This document shows positions 1 to 6,610 of a stretch of 14,879 nucleotides of DNA, piece after piece. Position numbers and translations under genes: made by a program. Position 1 is the first letter of the stretch; every line of letters begins with the position of its first letter. The stretch comes from Sphaerochaetaceae bacterium. Its GTDB lineage: Bacteria > Spirochaetota > Spirochaetia > Sphaerochaetales > Sphaerochaetaceae. The DNA lies in NCBI GenBank assembly GCA_016302165.1, contig JAEDOD010000037.1:1-14879 (forward strand), given 5' to 3'. The notes under the pieces were generated by a model. It was given only the letters and a program-made list of their open reading frames with translations, was not told the origin of the DNA and did not search any database.

Positions 1-60
1 TAAATATAGATTCTGTGAAGATGGATATAAGTCCATTTCTCCATTGGAATTCTTTGACTG

Positions 61-89
61 TTGACAAAGGGCGAAGCCATATTTAGAAT
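61..89 (+). promoter_or_regulatory. Sigma-70-type promoter of rho
   Basis: TTGACA at 61-66 is a perfect -35 box, followed after exactly 17 bases by TAGAAT at 84-89, a five-of-six -10 box. Transcription would start near 96, leaving a leader of about 85 nt before the rho ATG. The leader contains a small perfect stem-loop (104-121). Spacing and box quality make this the best promoter in the window. Confidence 0.8.
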
Positions 90-103
90 CCCCATATAGA
101 TAA

Positions 104-121
104 AAGAGTTCTGTGACTCTT
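104..121 (+). other. Stem-loop in the rho mRNA leader
   Basis: AAGAGT (104-109) and ACTCTT (116-121) form a perfect 6-bp stem with a 6-nt loop about 60 nt upstream of the rho start codon. No T-run follows, so it is not an intrinsic terminator. rho genes are autoregulated through their leader in some bacteria; whether this hairpin takes part is unknown. Confidence 0.35.
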
Positions 122-181
122 ACTGTGATTACCCAAAATATCCATTACATCACGAAAACTTAATGTTGCTACGGGGTACAG

Positions 182-2104
182 ATGTCCTCAGACATGAAAG
201 ATGAGGCTGAAATCACAAAGGTGGAGACCGATGTGGAAAAGCCTGAAGAAGAAAAGAAGAAAGTAACAGTAAAGATTGCGTCCAAGAGACGTGTCTCCGT
301 CAAGAAGACAGCTTCAGAAGAAGTGGAGGAAACAAAGCAATCAAAGGCTGAGGAGCCCCTTGGGGAGGAAAAACCTCAGGAGGAAGAGAACGCCCCAAAG
401 AAAAGGGGAAGAAAGCCAAGAAAGACCAATGAAGAGAAAAGCGCTCCTCGACAGAGAAAGCCAAGGGTCAAGAAGGAAGACAAGGCTGAAAGTGCGGAGG
501 AGATTAAGGCTGAAGAGAATGCAGTAGAGGAGATGGAGCCTTCTGTGGAAGCTGAAATCCCTTCCCCTGTGGAAGAGAAGAAGGAAGAAGTTGAGGTCTC
601 TGAAACAAAGGGCACTGAGGAGACACCTGAGGAAGCTTCAGTCCAGGACTCTGCCCAGGAAGAGAAGAAAGATGAATGGGAGAGACGCCCGGATAGAAGG
701 GACCGGTTCCAGAGAGGCGACAACAGAAACAACAAGTTCAAGAACAAGAAGGAAAGAAGACCACAGGAGGAGCTTCCTCCAGAAGTGAACCTGGATGAGA
801 AGCCAGATGCTCCACGTCTTTTCATCTCTGTGCTTACAGCCCTTTCCCTTGAGCAGGTGAGAGCCAGGGCAAAGGAAGATGGAATTCCTGAAGATGTAAT
901 TCTGGACTGCAGAAAGCAGGATCTCATTGCAAAGCTCTTGAGGCTCCACTCCCAGATGGGCTGGGCCCTTATGGTGGAAGGAGTGCTGGAGATTCTCTCT
1001 GACGGCGGATATGGATATATCAGATACGGAGTGAACAACTATCTTGCAGGCACAGAGGATGTATATGTATCAGCATCCATGATCAAGGCTGTGGGCCTTA
1101 AGACCGGTGATATCGTCATGGGTCAGATCAGGGCTCCAAGGGAGAACGAGAAGTCTGCAGCAATGATCAGAGTGCTGGCTGTCAACGGCGAAGAGCCTAA
1201 GATGGCAAAGATCCGTGCTCCTTTCGATTCCCTTACTCCGCTATTTCCAAATGAAAGGCTGAACCTTGAGGTGGAGGAGGAAGGAAAGAAGTCTGAGCTT
1301 TCCGCCAGGGTAGTAGACATGTTCTGTCCAATAGGAAAGGGCCAGAGATCACTGATCGTGGCTCCTCCAAGGACAGGAAAGACAGTGCTGATGCAGAAGA
1401 TTGCCAATGCAATCACCACAAACCATCCAGAGGTCATATTGATGGTGCTTCTTGTGGACGAAAGACCAGAAGAAGTCACAGACATGAGAAGGAACGTAAA
1501 GGCTGAGGTCATCGCCTCCACCTTCGACGAACAGGCCACACACCATGTACAGGTAGCTGAAATGGTCATAGAGAAGGCCAAGAGGCAGGTGGAATACAAG
1601 AGGGATGTGGTCATCCTTCTGGATTCCATCACAAGACTTGCCAGAGCCTATAACCAGACAGTTCCTGCTTCAGGAAAGATCCTTTCCGGTGGTGTGGACT
1701 CCAATGCGCTCCATAAGCCAAAGAGATTCTTCGGTGCAGCAAGAAACATTGAGGAAGGCGGAAGCCTTACAATCATCTCTACGGCCCTCATCGAGACAGG
1801 AAGCAGAATGGACGAAGTCATCTTTGAAGAGTTCAAGGGTACAGGAAACAACGAAATCATTCTTGACAGAAAGATGGCTGACAACAGGAAGTTCCCTGCA
1901 ATCAACATCAAGAAGTCTGGAACAAGAAGGGATGACCTCTTGTTGGATGAGACCACACTGGCCAGGATCTTCCTGCTCCGTTCTTCCTTCGGCAACCTTG
2001 ACGATATCGACATGTCTACAGAGATAATTGACAAAATGAGGAAAACAAACAACAATAAGGAGTTCCTCGGCATGATGAATACTCCGCTAAGGACCATAAG
2101 CTGA
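182..2104 (+). CDS. rho: Transcription termination factor Rho with long charged N-terminal extension
   Basis: Rho is the hexameric RNA-dependent ATPase/translocase that ends transcription of untranslated RNA. The protein has 640 residues against about 420 in E. coli. Residues 1 to about 205 are low-complexity and rich in Lys, Glu and Arg, with an AT-hook-like KKRGRKPRK (73-81) and an Arg/Asn-rich basic patch (167-194). The conserved part follows: Rho N-domain helices (about 213-256), the RNA-binding cold-shock-like fold with GYGYIRYG and YLAGTEDVYVS (276-298), the Walker A loop APPRTGKT (394-401), VLLVDERPEEV, Walker B VVILLDSITRLARAYN (476-491), the Q loop LSGGVDSNALHKPKRFFGAARN, and the R-loop region FKGTGNNEI. 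The ATG at 182 follows a weak GGGG patch (173-176); an ATG at 194 is possible. The gene has its own promoter and rpmE follows 46 nt downstream. Identity is certain; a role for the extension is inference. Confidence 0.98.
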   Translation: MSSDMKDEAEITKVETDVEKPEEEKKKVTVKIASKRRVSVKKTASEEVEETKQSKAEEPLGEEKPQEEENAPKKRGRKPRKTNEEKSAPRQRKPRVKKEDKAESAEEIKAEENAVEEMEPSVEAEIPSPVEEKKEEVEVSETKGTEETPEEASVQDSAQEEKKDEWERRPDRRDRFQRGDNRNNKFKNKKERRPQEELPPEVNLDEKPDAPRLFISVLTALSLEQVRARAKEDGIPEDVILDCRKQDLIAKLLRLHSQMGWALMVEGVLEILSDGGYGYIRYGVNNYLAGTEDVYVSASMIKAVGLKTGDIVMGQIRAPRENEKSAAMIRVLAVNGEEPKMAKIRAPFDSLTPLFPNERLNLEVEEEGKKSELSARVVDMFCPIGKGQRSLIVAPPRTGKTVLMQKIANAITTNHPEVILMVLLVDERPEEVTDMRRNVKAEVIASTFDEQATHHVQVAEMVIEKAKRQVEYKRDVVILLDSITRLARAYNQTVPASGKILSGGVDSNALHKPKRFFGAARNIEEGGSLTIISTALIETGSRMDEVIFEEFKGTGNNEIILDRKMADNRKFPAINIKKSGTRRDDLLLDETTLARIFLLRSSFGNLDDIDMSTEIIDKMRKTNNNKEFLGMMNTPLRTIS

Positions 2105-2150
2105 AATTCCTTGTCTGTGAAAGCAGGCAAACATATAAGGAGAAAACCAA

Positions 2151-2357
2151 ATGAAACAGGGCATCCACCCAAATTACGAGCTTAAGGAAGTCCGCTGCTC
2201 TTGTGGCAACGTGATCAAGACAAAGACAACAGCAAAGAACCTCACAGTTGAAATCTGCTCTGCCTGCCACCCATTCTTCACAGGTACACAGAAGCTTGTG
2301 GACACCACAGGAAGAGTCGAGAGATTCAACAAGAGATACGGAAGAGTCAGCAAGTAA
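2151..2357 (+). CDS. rpmE: 50S ribosomal protein L31, zinc-binding type
   Basis: A 68-residue protein matching bacterial L31 along its whole length, from the start MKQGIHPNYEL to the end of RFNKRYGRVSK. Four cysteines (C16, C18, C36, C39, in CSCGN and CSACHPFFTG) sit where the zinc-containing C+ form of L31 has its ligands. L31 is a peripheral 50S protein at the intersubunit bridge next to the 5S/central protuberance region, and its zinc form acts as a zinc reserve in several bacteria. A good Shine-Dalgarno AAGGAG (2137-2142) lies 8 nt before the ATG. It sits 46 nt after rho with no terminator between them and is followed by an intrinsic terminator, so rho-rpmE probably forms one transcript. 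Confidence 0.97.
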   Translation: MKQGIHPNYELKEVRCSCGNVIKTKTTAKNLTVEICSACHPFFTGTQKLVDTTGRVERFNKRYGRVSK

Positions 2358-2380
2358 CAATTGCTTCATTCCAAGAGGAG

Positions 2381-2404
2381 CCGCGGGAAAACCGCGGTTT
2401 TTTT
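2381..2404 (+). terminator. Intrinsic terminator after rpmE
   Basis: CCGCGG (2381-2386), a 5-nt GAAAA loop and CCGCGG (2392-2397) form a perfect six-pair all-GC stem followed directly by seven T (2398-2404). It lies 23 nt beyond the rpmE stop codon. It is the only convincing intrinsic terminator in the window. Confidence 0.92.
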
Positions 2405-2537
2405 ACGTATTGTCTTTGAAAAGTCTATTTCTTCATTTTCTATGGATAGTGTTAATCATTACGCCATTGACATTTACAAAAAATATTACTTTCCTTTTGC
2501 CAAAAACCATTAGATACTCAATAGGTAGGAGCATACA

Positions 2538-3689
2538 TTGGTCGAGCAGAACGAAAACCATAGAAAAGAATTTGGTGAGGCCCCTGTGCTTTCCATAGAG
2601 GTGCCACAGCCTACAGTATTGATTGGCCAGTTCTGTGATGTGATTATGGCACACAGCCTCATTTGCCTGACAGACCAGGGCATTTCCATGACCTTCTCTC
2701 CAAGAACTGACAACGTAATAAGAATCGTCAACAGTGTCCGTCAGGACAAGAAGAAGTTTACATACCCCAACATCAAATACCGCAGGGAGGATAGATGGGC
2801 TAACGCTGTAAAGGCTGTTCTCCATGAACTTTCCAGAAGAAACAGGAAGATCGGCGGCTATAACATCTTCCTTTCCGGACGTGGAGCTGGAGCAGACTCC
2901 TGGAGCCTTACCTCCTCCCTTTTCGTGGGCACCCTCTTGGCCATGGATGAGCTTGAAGGCCTGGGACTTGGCAAGGATGAGATCATGGATATCTGCCTTA
3001 AGGCAAACTCCTTCTCCCCTGACCATCAGGCAAGACACAGGGATCTCTGGATCCTTCTCAATGGAAAGGAAGGAATGGTATATCTCTGGTCGGAGCAGGA
3101 GAGAAAGGCTGAAGAGATGGCCTTCGGGGATTTGGGTAAGAGCTGCTACATCGTATCCTCCGCCCTTCCTCCATCTTATCTCACTCCTGAGGAGGAAGAG
3201 TTCAGAGACATGGCAAAGGATGTGGTGACGCTGATGGCAGACCACTCTGTCCCCATATCTGAAATAAGGACCATGACAGAAAAGGAGGCCAGGACCATGA
3301 CCTCCCGGTTCCCTGACCAGGAGAGAAGATGCCTGACCCATCTGGTAGTGGAGAACGAATGCTCCACAAAGGCTGCATCCTCAATCATCAAAGGTGACAG
3401 GAATTCCTTCGGAAGAGTGCTTTTCATGCTTCAGCGCTCTGTGGTGGAGAATGCAGAGCTTACCAGTCCTGAACTGGACTGGATCTGGAGGCGGGGCCAG
3501 GAGTGCGACGGAGTCCTGGGACTGGGTTCCATAGGAGTAGGCATTGCAGGCTCCTTCCTGGCAGTTGTTGACGGCCGTGCCTCCAATCTATATGCTCGAA
3601 AGGAGGAGGAATATGAAAGGATATTCGGTTTCCGTTCATCAATCAGACCTTTCGTTCCTCTTAATTCTCCTCGGGCAGTAAGGTGTTGA
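2538..3689 (+). CDS. Divergent galactokinase-like GHMP-family protein
   Basis: A 383-residue protein with the galactokinase layout but poorly kept motifs. FGEAP near residue 12 leads into VPQPTVLIGQFCD (22-34), which aligns with the galactokinase signature APGRVNLIGEHTD: the Gly and final Asp remain, while Glu-His-Thr is replaced by Gln-Phe-Cys. The ATP-loop region around 113-128 (SGRGAGADSWSLTSS) is longer and less regular than the usual GAGLSSSA. RDLWILLNG (168-176) aligns with the catalytic MDQFISLMG segment and keeps the Asp (D169). LGSIGVGIAGSF near the C-terminus stands in for the third GHMP motif. TTG is the start, preceded by AGGAG (2527-2531) at 6 nt. The stop codon abuts the surE ATG, so the two are probably cotranscribed and translationally coupled. 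It may be a true kinase for another substrate or a pseudokinase; galactose use is not supported by neighbours. Confidence 0.75.
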   Translation: MVEQNENHRKEFGEAPVLSIEVPQPTVLIGQFCDVIMAHSLICLTDQGISMTFSPRTDNVIRIVNSVRQDKKKFTYPNIKYRREDRWANAVKAVLHELSRRNRKIGGYNIFLSGRGAGADSWSLTSSLFVGTLLAMDELEGLGLGKDEIMDICLKANSFSPDHQARHRDLWILLNGKEGMVYLWSEQERKAEEMAFGDLGKSCYIVSSALPPSYLTPEEEEFRDMAKDVVTLMADHSVPISEIRTMTEKEARTMTSRFPDQERRCLTHLVVENECSTKAASSIIKGDRNSFGRVLFMLQRSVVENAELTSPELDWIWRRGQECDGVLGLGSIGVGIAGSFLAVVDGRASNLYARKEEEYERIFGFRSSIRPFVPLNSPRAVRC

Positions 3690-4439
3690 ATGCGTATTCT
3701 CATAACTAACGATGATGGATTCATGAGAGAAGGAATCCGGACTCTTGAAAAATCCCTTCTCTCCCATGGCCATGAAGTGTTTGTGGTGGCACCCCACTCT
3801 GAGCAGAGTGCCAAGTCCCATGCCTTTACAGTCTCCGGCTCTGTCACCATGTGGCGTCATGATGACCACCACTATTCCCTGGAAGGCACTCCGACAGACT
3901 GTATCATCTATATTCTCCGCTCAGGAATTCTGAAGAAAAAGCCGGATCTGGTCATAAGCGGAATCAACCATGGCTATAATCTTTCTTCAGACATAATCTA
4001 CTCTGGAACCTGCTCGGCAGCTTCTGAGAGTGTAATGCAGGGAATTCCATCCATAGCACTTTCGGCTGAAATGGATGAGGATGGCCATTACTGCTTTTCC
4101 CAGGCTGCAGACTATGTGTCATCCAATCTTGAGAAGCTGAAGGATTACGCTACAGGCGTAGAAGCCTTCCTGAATTTGAATTTTCCTCCCAGATGGAATG
4201 GCAAGGTGGAAAAAGCCTCCTTGGGTGTGCTAAAGTATGAGGACGAGTTCATCGTAAAGGAAAATGGTAACAGGATTGTCATGAGTCCCAGCTGCTCTGG
4301 CAGAGTAGTCCTGGAGAAGACCATGGATGATGAGTTGGAAGCAGACATGATTGTCACAGGAAGGGGTTCTGCCTCCTTGACATTGGTTAACCTTCATCCA
4401 GGGTATGACAGCAGACGGATGAAAGAAATCAGACTGTAA
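3690..4439 (+). CDS. surE: 5'/3'-nucleotidase SurE (survival protein)
   Basis: SurE is a metal-dependent phosphatase acting on nucleoside 5'- and 3'-monophosphates and short polyphosphates. The protein has 249 residues, the family's usual length. It starts with the hallmark MRILITNDDG, where D8 and D9 bind the metal; S40 in SEQSAKS and N93/N97 in SGINHGYN complete the site. GTPTDC (66-71) and the segment YSGTCSAASE are also family signatures. The usual RNRSG loop reads EQSAKS here, a mild variation. The ATG follows the previous gene's TGA with no gap, and an AAGGTG patch just upstream is a modest ribosome site, suggesting coupling to the GHMP gene. A 64-nt gap without clear terminator separates it from nifS. 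Confidence 0.96.
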   Translation: MRILITNDDGFMREGIRTLEKSLLSHGHEVFVVAPHSEQSAKSHAFTVSGSVTMWRHDDHHYSLEGTPTDCIIYILRSGILKKKPDLVISGINHGYNLSSDIIYSGTCSAASESVMQGIPSIALSAEMDEDGHYCFSQAADYVSSNLEKLKDYATGVEAFLNLNFPPRWNGKVEKASLGVLKYEDEFIVKENGNRIVMSPSCSGRVVLEKTMDDELEADMIVTGRGSASLTLVNLHPGYDSRRMKEIRL

Positions 4440-4503
4440 GCTTAGACTAACCTTGACGTGTACTCTTTCAAAGAATTACCTTTTTTGTAAGAAGGAAAAG
4501 CAT

Positions 4504-5673
4504 ATGGGTAGAATTGTCTATCTTGATAACAATGCTACGACCGAAATGGCTCAGGAAGTCATATCCATTATGGCAGACAACGCTTCCCTCTACGGCAACG
4601 CCTCCAGCATGCACAACATGGGACGCGCCAGCAAGAGCGGAATCGATTGGGCCAGAGGGGAGGTCGCAGCGCTTATAAATTCGGATCCCGGAGAGATCTA
4701 TTTCGTCTCCGGTGCCTCAGAAGCCAACAATACTGTCTTCAATGTATTCAGGGACAGGATTGATGATGGAGACAAAAGGAATAGGATCCTGTTGTCTACA
4801 ATTGAGCATCCAGCCTCCATCGAGACAGCCAAATATCTGGCAGCCAAGGGCTACAGAATCGATTTCGTTCCTGTGGACCATGTAGGTGAAGTGAAGCTGG
4901 ATAAGCTGGAAGAGCTGATGGGTGAGGATGTGGCCCTGGTCTCCATCATGACAGGAAACAATGAATCTGGAGTGATCCAGCCTGTGAGGGAAGCTGCAGA
5001 AATAGCCCACAGGTATGGAGCCTATTTCCACACAGATGCCACCCAGGCCATTGGAAAGATCAGGGTTGACGTGAAAGAGATCGGAGCAGATTACCTTTCC
5101 ATGTCTGCACATAAGTTCTATGGACCTAAGGGTGTGGGAGTTCTCTTTGCCAGAAAAGGTGTGCCTCTTTCTCCCTTCGTCCATGGTGGTCATCAGGAGA
5201 AGGGCTATAGGGCTGGCACATACAACAACCAGAGCATCATAGGCATGGGAAAGGCTGCAGAGCTGGCAAGAATCAATCTGTCTTCTGAACACGACAAGCT
5301 TTGGAGGCTCAGGGAAAAGCTGAGAAAGGGAATTGAGGAAAGAATTCCAAATGTTGTGGTCAACGGATCCAACGATGAGGCAAAGTGCCTTCCAGGAACC
5401 TTGAATGTCTCATTCCCCTGTGCAGAAGGCGAATCAATTCTCCTTTATCTGGATTTGGAAGGAATAGAAGTATCCACAGGAAGCGCCTGCGCTTCAGGAA
5501 GCCTGGAGCCAAGCTATGTGCTTCTTGCTGCAGGACTGGATGTGGAGCTGGCACATGGTTCCATCCGTTTCTCCCTTGGTCGCTACAACAGTGACGAGGA
5601 TGTGGAATATACACTTGAAAAGCTTCCCCCGATCATTGAAAGGATCAGGGAAATGAGTACCAGGAGACAATAA
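4504..5673 (+). CDS. nifS: Cysteine desulfurase, NifS/IscS type
   Basis: A PLP-dependent desulfurase that takes sulfur from cysteine as a persulfide and passes it to a scaffold for Fe-S cluster assembly. The 389-residue protein begins MGRIVYLDNNATT, the family's normal start. H102 (EHPA) and D178/Q181 (HTDATQ) contact the cofactor; K204 in SAHKFYGPKG carries PLP; C329 in STGSACASGS is the persulfide cysteine. A longer reading from a TTG at 4453 has no ribosome site, whereas AAGGAA (4492-4497) precedes the ATG at 4504 by 6 nt, so I use 4504. Its stop overlaps the nifU start by one base (TAATG). No nitrogenase genes are near, so general Fe-S supply, as in Helicobacter, is the likely role. Confidence 0.96.
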   Translation: MGRIVYLDNNATTEMAQEVISIMADNASLYGNASSMHNMGRASKSGIDWARGEVAALINSDPGEIYFVSGASEANNTVFNVFRDRIDDGDKRNRILLSTIEHPASIETAKYLAAKGYRIDFVPVDHVGEVKLDKLEELMGEDVALVSIMTGNNESGVIQPVREAAEIAHRYGAYFHTDATQAIGKIRVDVKEIGADYLSMSAHKFYGPKGVGVLFARKGVPLSPFVHGGHQEKGYRAGTYNNQSIIGMGKAAELARINLSSEHDKLWRLREKLRKGIEERIPNVVVNGSNDEAKCLPGTLNVSFPCAEGESILLYLDLEGIEVSTGSACASGSLEPSYVLLAAGLDVELAHGSIRFSLGRYNSDEDVEYTLEKLPPIIERIREMSTRRQ

Positions 5674-6290
5674 TGGCACAGAGTTTTATGGCCCAGTGGG
5701 TATATACGGATGTGGTCAAGGACCACTTTATGAATCCTCGCAATCTCTGGAGAGAGGGAGAGGAATTTGAGGCCGACGGAGTGGGCGAGGTAGGATCCCT
5801 TGCCTGCGGAGACCAGATGAGAGTGGGCATCAAGGTTAAGGACGGAAAGATCAGTGATCTCAGATGGCTTACCTATGGCTGCGCTTCAGCCATTGCATCC
5901 ACCTCAATGATGAGCGAAATGGCTATCGGCATGACACTCAAGGAAGCATACAGTCTGACTCCAAAGGCAATCATGGACAAGCTTGGAGGTCTTCCTGAGC
6001 ATAAGTTCCACTGTTCTGTCCTGGGAGACAAGGCTCTCAGGGCCGCCATCGATGACTATCTTGAGAAGAACGGCCTTGAAAATCCATATAAGGCTACATC
6101 AGCTGTAATCATCTGCGAATGCAAGAATGTTACAGACCAGATGATCGAGAGCCTCGTAAGGGAAGACAAGGTCAAGTCTGTCGAGGACCTGAAGGCCCTT
6201 ACAGGAGCTGGAAGCGGCTGCGGCAAGTGCGTCGGCAAGCTTAAGGAAGCTATCGAAGAGGCAATGCATATTCTAGGAAAGTCAAATTGA
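5673..6290 (+). CDS. nifU: Fe-S scaffold NifU, short form with BFD-like [2Fe-2S] domain
   Basis: The scaffold on which NifS-derived sulfur and iron are built into clusters. The 205-residue protein contains an IscU-like domain (about 10-130) with cluster ligands C45 (ACGD, with D47), C70 (YGCAS) and C114 (HCSV), then a BFD-like permanent [2Fe-2S] domain with C148/C150 (CEC) and C183/C186 (CGKC). This matches the first two domains of Azotobacter NifU; the C-terminal Nfu domain is absent, a common shorter layout. AGGAG (5662-5666) lies 6 nt before the ATG, which overlaps the nifS stop. The following HTH gene overlaps the nifU stop by 4 nt at most, so the three form one unit. Confidence 0.96.
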   Translation: MAQSFMAQWVYTDVVKDHFMNPRNLWREGEEFEADGVGEVGSLACGDQMRVGIKVKDGKISDLRWLTYGCASAIASTSMMSEMAIGMTLKEAYSLTPKAIMDKLGGLPEHKFHCSVLGDKALRAAIDDYLEKNGLENPYKATSAVIICECKNVTDQMIESLVREDKVKSVEDLKALTGAGSGCGKCVGKLKEAIEEAMHILGKSN

Positions 6291-6610
6291 GCTCATACTA
6301 TAACGATACTGTAAAGGATGCCCTTTTCCCCAAAAAAAAGGGCATCATTACCAAAAGGAACAAGTTCCTTGTAGTAAATCCCCCTGAAAGGATGGAGAGT
6401 GATGAGGTAAGGAAGATCCGAAAGAAGCTTTCCCTTTCCGTCTCTGTCTTTGCAGAGGTCTTGAATGTATCCCCAAAGACAGTGGAGGCCTGGGAGGCTG
6501 GAACCAATGAGATTGGAGGAAGCTCCCTTCGCCTTCTGTCCATAATAAAGAAGAACCCCGACATCCTTCTGGAATGCGGGGCCCTTGAAGACAAGACTGC
6601 CCTCAGGTAA
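6287..6610 (+). CDS. Small XRE/HigA-like helix-turn-helix protein
   Basis: A 107-residue protein. Residues 39-90 form an XRE-type HTH: EVRKIRKKLSLSVSVFAEVL then NVSPKTVEAWEAG, close to the HTH of HigA/NadS-type antitoxins, which also share the tail RLLSIIKKNPDIL. The N-terminal part (NDTVKDALFPKKKG) resembles the short leader seen in such antitoxins. No RelE/HigB-like toxin gene lies beside it. The TTG start at 6287 overlaps the nifU stop (ATTGA) and has AGGAAA at 6275-6280; a later ATG at 6395 would remove much of the leader. Lying at the end of nifS-nifU, it might regulate this operon or itself, but that is inference. A perfect 11-bp inverted repeat lies in its codons 11-20. It converges with the kinase gene, overlapping by 8 nt. 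Confidence 0.8.
   Translation: MSSYYNDTVKDALFPKKKGIITKRNKFLVVNPPERMESDEVRKIRKKLSLSVSVFAEVLNVSPKTVEAWEAGTNEIGGSSLRLLSIIKKNPDILLECGALEDKTALR
6317..6346 (+). repeat. Perfect 11-bp inverted repeat inside the HTH gene
   Basis: GATGCCCTTTT (6317-6327) is exactly complementary to AAAAGGGCATC (6336-6346), with an 8-nt CCCCAAAA spacer. It begins 30 nt after the HTH gene's TTG start. There is no T-run on either flank, so it is not an ordinary terminator. It could be an mRNA hairpin affecting translation or decay after nifU, or a palindromic binding site for the HTH protein. Confidence 0.6.

Noticed and set aside
163..204. Thirteen-codon reading frame starting at an ATG in the rho leader and overlapping the rho start
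   Set aside because: No Shine-Dalgarno before it and no regulatory amino acid pattern; likely chance.
376..1038. Long minus-strand open frame opposite the rho N-terminal region
   Set aside because: Shadow of the biased Lys/Glu codons of rho; Ser/Phe-rich translation with no ribosome site or family resemblance.
2467..2492. TTGACA (2467-2472) as -35 box for the GHMP-surE unit
   Set aside because: No acceptable -10 box at 16-18 nt; the best AT-rich candidates are 11-14 nt away.
4453..4503. TTG at 4453 as an upstream start of nifS, and TTGACG there as a promoter
   Set aside because: No ribosome site for the TTG; the extra 17 residues do not match the family; the spaced -10 candidate TTACCT is poor.
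4504..6290. nifS-nifU as a sign of nitrogen fixation
   Set aside because: No nitrogenase or cofactor genes in the window; short NifU with NifS is used for general Fe-S assembly in non-fixing bacteria.
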